Positions 5,238-9,882 of a stretch of 9,882 bases of DNA are shown here, in pieces. This DNA is from CAYHDN01 sp964355425 (GTDB lineage Bacteria; Patescibacteriota; UBA1384; XYA2-FULL-43-10; CAINNR01), in contig CAYHDN010000036.1 of assembly GCA_964355425.1 (NCBI GenBank), forward strand, positions 1 to 9,882, given 5' to 3'. Every line of letters begins with the position of its first letter. The stretch's first letter is position 1. Made by a program: the position numbers and the translations under genes. The notes beneath the pieces are model-generated. The model saw nothing but the letters and a program-made list of their open reading frames with translations. It was not told the DNA's origin and searched no databases.

Positions 5238-5840
5238 TCAACCTCTGTTTTTGAGCTGGTTCTTTGTTAATAGGCCTTTTTGCAGAAACTCATCGATGAT
5301 ATTTTCTTCGCCTTGAATAATTTCTGCAATCATTATTGTTACATACTTTCCAATTCCTAGTCTGCCCGATAAAGCAGATATTTCATTTGTACATGCAAAT
5401 GGATAAACATAGACACTTTTCTGGATTTTGGCCAAGCCAAAAGATTGTAATTTGAATCGCAGACTGTCTCTGGCTGATCTGAATTTTTCTGGCACATCAA
5501 AAATTACTACGCGCCATTTTTTGTCCCACTCGCTCGGTTTAGAAAATAGATTTTCCTCGGATAGTAATTTCAACTTTTCTATCCCAGAGGGAAGTAACTC
5601 AACAAATTTTTCTTTGTTTTCAACGAAAGTTCGAATGAAGCCCATTCGTTTTAAATACTGGATTCGGTCATTAATTTCTGTTTTGTCAAAATTATTGTTT
5701 TTATCGAATTCAATTATTGATTTGCGATAAACCGGACTTGCCTTGAAAAAAGGCTTCGCCGTTATTTCGATTGCTTCAAACATTGTGATTAAAAATTTTG
5801 CCGAAGTAAGTTTGATAATTTCTTTTTGTTCTTTTCTCAT
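5238..5840 (-). CDS. PaaX-like regulator with Cas2-like domain, 200 residues
   Basis: The first 100 residues are compatible with a winged helix-turn-helix DNA-binding region (TEINDRIQYLKRMGFI at 54-69 looks like its core). Residues about 108-190 match the PaaX middle domain, which has the ferredoxin fold of Cas2: WRVVIFDVPEKFRSARDSLR (109-128, D115 in the Cas2 catalytic position), QKSVYVYP (140-147), and an IMIAEI strand (169-174). In Patescibacteria, proteins of this build are often labelled Cas2, but no cas genes or array are seen here and the N-terminal half fits a repressor. Start: GGAG at 5847-5850 (minus strand), 6 bases before the ATG. It stands alone, with a palindrome on each side; the upstream one covers the predicted transcription start, which suggests autoregulation. 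Function as regulator is inference; a role as a nuclease cannot be excluded. Confidence 0.8.
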   Translation of the reverse strand: MRKEQKEIIKLTSAKFLITMFEAIEITAKPFFKASPVYRKSIIEFDKNNNFDKTEINDRIQYLKRMGFIRTFVENKEKFVELLPSGIEKLKLLSEENLFSKPSEWDKKWRVVIFDVPEKFRSARDSLRFKLQSFGLAKIQKSVYVYPFACTNEISALSGRLGIGKYVTIMIAEIIQGEENIIDEFLQKGLLTKNQLKNRG

Positions 5841-5852
5841 TGATAACTCCCG

Positions 5853-5890
5853 TTGTGTAAAAAGTTTGCGATCGGAAAGTAATTACACAA
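5853..5890. promoter_or_regulatory. Palindrome R, probable operator of the PaaX-like gene
   Basis: Arms TTGTGTAA (5853-5860) and TTACACAA (5883-5890) flank AAAGTTTGCGATCGGAAAGTAA. The site is an inverted copy of palindrome L. On the minus strand it lies from about the transcription start predicted from the -10 box at 5891-5896 to just before the ribosome site. That is a classical place for a repressor to bind, and the adjacent PaaX-like protein is the obvious candidate. Confidence 0.65.
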
Positions 5891-5896
5891 ATTGTA
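5891..5896 (-). promoter_or_regulatory. Extended -10 element for the PaaX-like gene
   Basis: On the minus strand the sequence reads TGATACAAT, an extended -10 (TG, one base, TACAAT). No good -35 hexamer is 16-18 bp upstream, which extended -10 promoters tolerate. The same TGATACAAT appears at 7961-7969 before the CAP gene. Confidence 0.55.
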
Positions 5897-5982
5897 TCAC
5901 AAATAACACATTCTTATATTAAATTTTGAATATTGGCGCAAAAAATTAGTTGTTTGAGTTGCAGCCAAAGGGTTTAGAATTT

Positions 5983-6026
5983 CCGATATTATCATTAGGG
6001 TGTTTCCAAGCTATTGAAACAGAACG
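5983..6026. repeat. Dispersed repeat, copy 2, at the 5' edge of the RT remnant
   Basis: This matches bases 1-39 at 35 of 39 positions, with the last 24 bases up to 6021 identical. The reverse transcriptase homology starts immediately after it, and upstream sequence shows no RT motifs, so the repeat marks a recombination or insertion junction. No further copies are adjacent, so it is not a CRISPR array here. Confidence 0.6.
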
Positions 6027-6246
6027 CCATTTTCTTCAAAACAAGCTAAAGCTTGAGCTACATCCGAAAAAAGTGACCATTGGGAAGCTTCGGCAGGGAA
6101 TTGACTTTTTAGGTTATGTGGTTTTACCGTATTATCGAACCTTGCGGACGGCAACGAAAAAACGGATACTGAAAAGGATTAACCAGAAAAATTTAGCATC
6201 ATTTTTAGGGCTTTTGAAACACTGCTCGAGTTACAAACTATCAAAT
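6022..6246 (+). pseudogene. Reverse transcriptase C-terminal remnant (DGR-like)
   Basis: About 75 codons correspond to the end of a reverse transcriptase of the kind that accompanies diversity-generating retroelements or related unclassified RTs. The visible markers are FLQNKLKLELHPKK, then GIDFLGYVVLPYYRTLRT, then the basic thumb region KKRILKRI, and SFLGLLKHCSSYKLSNRL near the usual end. The catalytic palm with its YADD-type motif is missing, as is everything upstream. The open frame runs from 5950 to 6297, but outside 6022-6246 it reads repeat sequence (copy 2 on the left, an LLRRFAPRND-type repeat on the right). The fragment is therefore cut at both ends by repeats and is not expected to work. 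No template or variable repeat pair is seen in the window. Confidence 0.7.
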
Positions 6247-6247
6247 A

Positions 6248-6279
6248 GATTGCTTCGTCGCTTCGCTCCTCGCAATGAC
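6248..6279. repeat. Interspersed palindromic repeat, GATTGCTTCGTCGCTTCG type
   Basis: ATTGC (6249-6253) and GCAAT (6272-6276) close a segment that reads LLRRFAPRND on one strand and HCEERSDEAI on the other. I recall this short palindromic sequence between genes in many bacterial phyla. It lies 9-40 bp past the stop of the L,D-transpeptidase gene on the minus strand and may act there as a stem-loop end. It also forms the 3' edge of the RT remnant. Confidence 0.65.
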
Positions 6280-6287
6280 AGAAATTA

Positions 6288-7718
6288 TTATTTGTGAATA
6301 TAGACCGCTGCGCCGTCGGGAACCCAATTGTATGTAAATTCTGCCGGGCCGACTCCAAGGCGGACACAGCCATGAGACACCGGTGTTCCCAAGTGAGCTT
6401 CGCCCTCTTTATAACCACCTGGCCATTCGGGAAGTTCATGAATACCATAGCCACCGCCCATACTTATGTAGTAGGGCATCCAAAGTCCGTAGGGAGCCGA
6501 CCAAGCGCGGGGATTCTTTCCGTCGATTGTTCTGGTTCCTGTCGGCGTCGGCGTCGAAGCCTTGCCGGTGGAAACAATATATTGCCCAACTTGATTCGTG
6601 TTGTCGAACAGAGTCAAAAGTTGTTTTGTCAAATCAATATCGATGTATTTTCCAGGAAATCGTCCGGGGACAATTCCTTCGTCGGGAAAAACTTTAATAA
6701 TTTGCGGATCACGCGGGGTTTGAATTAACTGTATTATTGCTGGAGTTGTCGTACTATTTAGCGCCGCGGTAATTTTTTTCACTCCGTCATCTTGATCAGT
6801 ATACATTCCCTGTTTGCCTTCTTGAATAGTACTGTTGTCGACGGCATTAATTTTTGTGTTAATTACCGGGATGTCATTTTTGGCGGCTATTTTATTAATA
6901 TAATTTTTAATTGCTGCCGAATTTAAGGAAGCGGAGTATTTGCCATTGTTTGCGCCGAAAGAGATCCAGCTACCAATAGTATTTTTGTCGGCATTGTAGA
7001 TTTGATTGTTAAGTGTTAGTTGCAGTTGGTGATTCATAAAAGCTTCGGCTTGAACTTTGGCTTCTGTAAGGTCCTCGGTTAAGAGATTTGGCGTGATTGG
7101 CTGCGTCGGCATTTGAATAGTCACCAACTCGGTATTGGTTTTAAATTCTGAAGCAATCCGCTTTTTTAGGTCGGTGGAATCTATAGTAACTCCGGTCTTG
7201 CCGGTATTTGCTACCACCTGGCCGCCGACAACGGATAAACTGGCATCGACCGGCGGGATATTTAGGCTCTCGGCCGCTTTTGTTGAGTAGCTCTTGTATA
7301 TTTCATCATCGAAATTTGGGGCATAATCCACATTTGTTTTTTGAAACAATGTTTTGGTTGAGTAATAAATACTCTTAAAAAAGTTTCCGTCTCGGCCCTG
7401 TTTGTAAGCGTTTGCGACAATTTGATTTTCGTCAACCAAAAGACCGGTCTCATAAAATCTGGTGGTAAATTCCTTGTCCTCTGATTTCGTAGCGATTTTA
7501 TTATCCAGAAGAGGAGCGACTTTATTATCAATTATGCTCTTTGCTTGAACCTTAGTTTTTCCTTTTAGATCAATGCCATCAAAATAGACGTTTTGATAAA
7601 TCTTTCCGGCGTAAGCTTTTTGGTAGCTAAATAAAGATACCGAGATCACCAAGAGAAGCGATAGAAACGACAACGTGGCAATTAGAATCCTCTTTTTGTT
7701 TTTGTAATTAGTTGTCAT
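6288..7718 (-). CDS. L,D-transpeptidase (YkuD family), membrane-anchored, 476 residues
   Basis: A cell-wall enzyme that makes 3-3 peptidoglycan cross-links or attaches proteins to the wall. A basic start (NYKNKKR) and one hydrophobic helix (about 11-30) anchor it, so the rest faces outward. Two regions like the peptidoglycan-binding (PG_binding_4) repeats of such enzymes follow: one near YFDGIDLKGKTKVQAKSI (44-61) and one through about residues 150-340. The C-terminal YkuD domain begins near KYIDIDLTKQLLTLF and carries the active site SHGCVRL (S448, H449, catalytic C451), with H427 in GIHELPEW upstream. The catalytic motif is complete and the protein ends 25 residues later, which is usual. 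No ribosome site is visible before the ATG at 7716-7718. It appears to be transcribed alone. Confidence 0.95.
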   Translation of the reverse strand: MTTNYKNKKRILIATLSFLSLLLVISVSLFSYQKAYAGKIYQNVYFDGIDLKGKTKVQAKSIIDNKVAPLLDNKIATKSEDKEFTTRFYETGLLVDENQIVANAYKQGRDGNFFKSIYYSTKTLFQKTNVDYAPNFDDEIYKSYSTKAAESLNIPPVDASLSVVGGQVVANTGKTGVTIDSTDLKKRIASEFKTNTELVTIQMPTQPITPNLLTEDLTEAKVQAEAFMNHQLQLTLNNQIYNADKNTIGSWISFGANNGKYSASLNSAAIKNYINKIAAKNDIPVINTKINAVDNSTIQEGKQGMYTDQDDGVKKITAALNSTTTPAIIQLIQTPRDPQIIKVFPDEGIVPGRFPGKYIDIDLTKQLLTLFDNTNQVGQYIVSTGKASTPTPTGTRTIDGKNPRAWSAPYGLWMPYYISMGGGYGIHELPEWPGGYKEGEAHLGTPVSHGCVRLGVGPAEFTYNWVPDGAAVYIHK

Positions 7719-7798
7719 ATAGAACTATTTTAACAAAGAAAAAAAAATAGTCTAGTATTTAACTTCATCCTGCATAGCCTCTTTGGGGCGACATGGGG

Positions 7799-7874
7799 TG
7801 GTGGGCCTGATAGGGATCGAACCTATGACCAACCGGTTATGAGCCGGCCGCTCTAACCACTGAGCTACAGGCCC
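7799..7874 (-). tRNA. tRNA with anticodon CAU (Ile2 or elongator Met)
   Basis: The minus strand folds as a complete cloverleaf. The acceptor is GGGCCTG (7868-7874) with CAGGCCC (7803-7809). The D-arm is GCTC-AGTGGTTA-GAGC, the anticodon loop CTCATAA gives anticodon CAU at 7839-7841, and the T-loop is TTCGATC in an ATAGG/CCTAT stem. The discriminator is A (7802) and the CCA end is encoded (7799-7801). The G1-C72 pair and the lack of three G-C pairs at the base of the anticodon stem exclude initiator tRNA. The D-arm and the TTGGTC variable region resemble E. coli ileX, which reads AUA after lysidine modification, so I lean to tRNA-Ile2, but elongator tRNA-Met is possible. Confidence 0.95.
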
Positions 7875-7890
7875 ATGTAGTCTCCCAGTA

Positions 7891-7920
7891 ACAATAGCAA
7901 ATTTTTACTCAAATATTCAA
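7891..7920 (-). promoter_or_regulatory. Possible promoter of the tRNA
   Basis: On the minus strand TTGAAT (7915-7920) and TATTGT (7891-7896) are 18 bp apart, ending 17 bases before the tRNA 5' end. The -10 is a moderate match. Confidence 0.4.
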
Positions 7921-7940
7921 TAGGGCTAAAATACCGAAGC

Positions 7941-7969
7941 TTGACATTTGGTGCGATTTTTGATACAAT
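7941..7969 (+). promoter_or_regulatory. Sigma70-type promoter of the CAP-domain gene, extended -10
   Basis: TTGACA (7941-7946) and TACAAT (7964-7969) are 17 bp apart, with TG two bases before the -10. It is divergent from the tRNA promoter region just to the left. Transcription should begin near 7976. Confidence 0.8.
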
Positions 7970-8022
7970 ATACTAATATCATACTAAGTAATATGCAGTA
8001 TGACGAAGTAATAAACACAAAA

Positions 8023-8580
8023 ATGACTTACAAAAACAAAAAAATGATAGTCTGCGCTCTGGGAGGGATTTTTGTTTTTCTTTGGATTTTCTCTTATTCT
8101 CACTCCGCGTTGGCTTCGGAAATAACGGCTGAAAATATTGTTAAAGTTGTAAATGCAGAGCGACAAGCAAGATATCTTGAGCCGTTAAATGCCAACTCTA
8201 AGCTGGAAAATGCGGCTAAAAATAAATCCATTGATATGATTGTTAAAAATTATTTTGAGCACTACGCTAACGGTCGGACTCCTTGGTCATTTATTCGAAA
8301 TGAAGATTATGAATATTCTATTGCCGGAGAAAATTTGGCTATGGGCTATTCCACCGCTGAAGGAGTGGTTAACGCTTGGATGAATTCCCCAACTCACAGA
8401 GCAAATATTTTAAATCCGGAATATGAAGATATCGGAGTTGGAGTAGTCAAAGGAGCTTATTTTGAGGATGGTAAAGTTGTTGATACTACAATTACCACTG
8501 AAATGTTTGCCAAGCCCAAACCTCGGATAGTTCAAATGATAGATACCGCTTTCGAAACTATTTCGAAAATATTTAAGTAA
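8023..8580 (+). CDS. Secreted CAP (SCP/PR1-like, YkwD-type) domain protein, 185 residues
   Basis: A signal peptide (TYKNKK, hydrophobic core from about residue 8, probable cleavage after HSALA near residue 30) is followed by a CAP domain. Family landmarks are visible: NAERQARYLEPL at its start, FEHYA (H80), AGENLA (E103), then NSPTHRANIL (H125) and IGVGVV. The two histidines and the glutamate match the cavity residues of the family. Bacterial CAP proteins act outside the cell, but their reaction is mostly unknown; some bind lipids or affect the wall. An open frame runs from a TTG at 7948, but that overlaps the promoter. ATG 7993 is possible, and I chose 8023 because it gives a normal signal peptide. 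Ribosome sites are weak at both. Confidence 0.88.
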   Translation: MTYKNKKMIVCALGGIFVFLWIFSYSHSALASEITAENIVKVVNAERQARYLEPLNANSKLENAAKNKSIDMIVKNYFEHYANGRTPWSFIRNEDYEYSIAGENLAMGYSTAEGVVNAWMNSPTHRANILNPEYEDIGVGVVKGAYFEDGKVVDTTITTEMFAKPKPRIVQMIDTAFETISKIFK

Positions 8581-8599
8581 TACATAATCAGAAACTTTT

Positions 8600-8630
8600 A
8601 AGAAATGTCGCGCCTAGCGCGACATTTCTT
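8600..8630. terminator. 14-bp perfect hairpin ending the CAP gene
   Basis: AAGAAATGTCGCGC (8600-8613) pairs perfectly with GCGCGACATTTCTT (8617-8630) around CTA, 20 bp after the stop. There is no long T-run after it, only TTTCTT within the arm, so it may be a weaker terminator or an mRNA 3' end protector. Confidence 0.75.
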
Positions 8631-8660
8631 ATGTCTTGTGTAAATATTCTTCATTTTCCC

Positions 8661-8905
8661 TTGACAATAAAATTAGTGACGTGCTAATTTTGCGCCGTGG
8701 ATGCGCTTGTACTTATGGCGGGCGAAAAGTATGACAATGTATGAATGTGTCATACAACGCTAAGCGTTGTTTAAACCACGCTTAGCATGGAACAATCACA
8801 AACCGTGTGCTATGGGAAGCAGTTGGTGAACTAAACCACAAGAACTCGAAGGGGAAAAAGCGATGGTGAATTTACTGCCACTAGGTGGCCCCTTCGGGGC
8901 CATAA
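8661..8905 (+). other. Hairpin-rich gene-free stretch: candidate structured RNA or IS-end remnant
   Basis: The gap 8631-9053 holds no convincing gene. It opens with a promoter-like pair, TTGACA (8661-8666) and TAATTT (8685-8690) with TG before the -10. Hairpins follow in a row: GTATGACA/TGTCATAC (8729-8736, 8748-8755), ACAACGC/GCGTTGT (8754-8760, 8764-8770), and CCACGC/GCATGG with one mismatch (8776-8790). After a C-poor middle part, GCCAC-TAG-GTGGC overlaps TGGCCCC-TTC-GGGGCCA just before 8904, so only one of the two can form at a time. The CACGCTTAGC hairpin and the GTGTGCTATGGGAAGCAG stretch remind me of right ends of IS200/IS605 elements, where omega-RNA is made. No tnpA or tnpB is here. 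A non-autonomous element or a free-standing RNA are both possible. Confidence 0.45.
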
Positions 8906-8999
8906 AAGACATGTTGAGGGTTTGCTTGAAAAGTTTTGTCTTATCTTTCGGCAAGTTAAAAACAAAATGTAGTTTTTTTGCTCTATTTACTATTAATTA

Positions 9000-9028
9000 T
9001 TGGAAAATTATTTTTTTCTGTATATTTT
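9000..9028 (+). promoter_or_regulatory. Possible promoter of the secreted repeat protein gene
   Basis: TTGGAA (9000-9005) and TATTTT (9023-9028) are 17 bp apart in a very AT-rich leader. A ribosome site GGAGG (9044-9048) follows 5 bases before the ATG at 9054. Confidence 0.45.
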
Positions 9029-9053
9029 GATTTATTAATGTTCGGAGGTTAGA

Positions 9054-9835
9054 ATGAAAAAGTTTTGCTACAAATTATTAATAATAACACTTGGCATCGG
9101 CATGCTAGTCCCAGCTTGGCTTACCATCGGAGCCACAAAAGTAAAAGCGGCGGCAATTGGAGCCGGCGGTGGAGTTACGGGAAATTCAATCATCAACGGT
9201 ACGGGAACGAGTTTTCCCTTGAATCCCTTCACAATTACCGCAAATGCCGACGGTGATATAGAAACAACTATGGATATCGCTGTCAGTATAACTGACCCAA
9301 CATCAGCACTTCTGGAATTTGATACAACAAGTAGTGTTGTAGTTACAAGTATTGGAACGGTAATTGCGAGCTCGCCAGCAGCGGTCGGATCTTCAGTAAT
9401 CAACAGTACTGTTACGACAAATTCGCTAGCTGGTGATATGGTAGTGTTGTCTGGTATTAAGTTAAAAGCAACAGCGAATGGGAACACCGCAGATTTTACT
9501 GGCATTGCCACACTGCAAGCCGTAGTAGCAGGCGGGACAGTTTATGGCGATCCGATTAATATTGATGCGCAAAAACCAACAATCGTCAGCGCTGAAATAC
9601 AAGATCTTGATTCTAATGGCCAAGTTGATGCAGCTAAGGTAATTTTTTCAGAAAATATTGACGATTTGACTGTTTTAGCCACGGATTTTGCCATAGCTGG
9701 CTATGGCAATCCGGCTTTTGCTTCGACAACCAATGGAGATATAGCAAATAATAGTTACATCTACATTACTTTTGACGAAAGCGGAACAACTGATACTTAT
9801 GCTACTCCTAATTTAAATTACGGCAGTACGCTAAC
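9054..9835 (+). CDS. Large secreted surface protein, N-terminal part (truncated by contig end)
   Basis: A clear signal peptide (MKKFCYKLLIITLGIGML..., probable cleavage after VKAAA near residue 34) is followed by a Thr/Ser/Ala/Gly-rich beta-type region with few lysines. At about residues 170-215 there is a module of the form KPTIVSAEIQDLDSNGQVDAAKVIFSENID. This is the layout of Ig-like or SwmB-type repeats in long S-layer and adhesin proteins, where a D-x-D/N-G loop often binds calcium. Only about 260 residues are real; the gene runs into adapter sequence and its true length is unknown. The last residues of the apparent reading frame (DRKSVV) are adapter translation and must not be kept. A strong ribosome site (GGAGG) supports the start. 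Likely a cell-surface structural or adhesion protein. Confidence 0.8.
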
Positions 9836-9882
9836 AGATCGGAAGAGCGTCGTGTAGGGAAAGAGTGTAGATCTCGGTGGTC
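9836..9882. other. Illumina adapter sequence (contamination)
   Basis: The last 47 bases begin AGATCGGAAGAGCGTCGTGT and continue as the reverse complement of the Illumina TruSeq universal adapter. Read-through of a short insert was assembled onto the contig end. These bases are not from the organism and should be trimmed. Confidence 0.98.

Noticed and set aside
5428..5730. Plus-strand open frame opposite the PaaX-like gene
   Set aside because: No ribosome site or domain pattern; the minus strand has both.
1..6026. CRISPR array
   Set aside because: Only two single repeat copies 6 kb apart are present, with no regular spacers and no cas operon. The Cas2-like domain belongs to a PaaX-type protein.
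6294..6728. Plus-strand open frames opposite the L,D-transpeptidase
   Set aside because: The minus strand carries the intact SHGCVRL active site and a full-length protein; the plus frames are shadows.
7948..8022. Longer start for the CAP-domain protein
   Set aside because: The TTG at 7948 is inside the promoter, and the extension would place polar residues before the signal peptide.
8701..8763. Short ORF starting ATG at 8701 (20 codons)
   Set aside because: There is no ribosome site, it runs through two perfect hairpins, and the product matches nothing I recognise.
8815..8903. Cobalamin riboswitch
   Set aside because: GGGAA...GGTGAA and GCCACTAG recall parts of its core, but the B12-box with its CCCCCGCAACTGT part is missing and the downstream gene is a surface protein.
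9068..9511. Minus-strand open frame opposite the surface protein
   Set aside because: It is a shadow of a Thr/Ala/Val-rich gene. The plus strand has the promoter, ribosome site and signal peptide.

Overview
This window looks like one complete metagenomic contig from an uncultivated bacterium, most likely of the Candidate Phyla Radiation (Patescibacteria). I infer that lineage from the gene set: a small membrane protein with an LFAPWKRD motif next to a membrane-anchored Clp-type AAA+ ATPase, a PaaX/Cas2-fold regulator, a remnant of a reverse transcriptase of the diversity-generating kind, and several genes without clear Shine-Dalgarno sites. Coding DNA is AT-leaning and TGA is used as a stop. 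No taxonomic marker gene is present, so the placement is an inference. The last 47 bases (9836-9882) are Illumina adapter sequence, not biology. The right edge is therefore a raw contig end that cuts off the last gene. The left edge starts inside a repeat that recurs at 5983, as assembly breaks often do.

Region 1 (1-1062) holds very short transcription units: a 52-residue one-TM protein, a 74-residue zinc-ribbon protein, and a short unit with no convincing gene. Each has its own sigma70-like promoter and hairpin terminator. Two terminators are near-identical copies (41 nt, one mismatch), and two others share a 32-nt tail. Region 2 (1063-5133, plus strand) encodes a single-cluster ferredoxin, a long imperfect inverted repeat, and an apparent operon: membrane protein, membrane-anchored two-ATPase Clp protein with a degenerate first ATPase site, and membrane-anchored C39-like cysteine peptidase. 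Together these suggest an envelope protein-handling module.

Region 3 (5134-6290) contains a minus-strand PaaX-like regulator with a Cas2-like domain. It is bracketed by two near-identical palindromes in inverted orientation, one of them over its own predicted promoter. Beside it lies a reverse transcriptase remnant between two dispersed repeats. Region 4 (6288-8630) has a minus-strand L,D-transpeptidase, a minus-strand tRNA with anticodon CAU, and a plus-strand secreted CAP-domain protein ending in a 14-bp hairpin. Region 5 (8631-9882) has a hairpin-rich gene-free stretch of about 420 bp, then the start of a large secreted repeat protein cut off by the adapter.

The strongest candidates for something undescribed are the palindrome-bracketed PaaX/Cas2-like gene, the hairpin-rich stretch at 8661-8905, and the Clp-like ATPase whose first ring has lost both its pore-loop aromatic and its Walker B glutamate.
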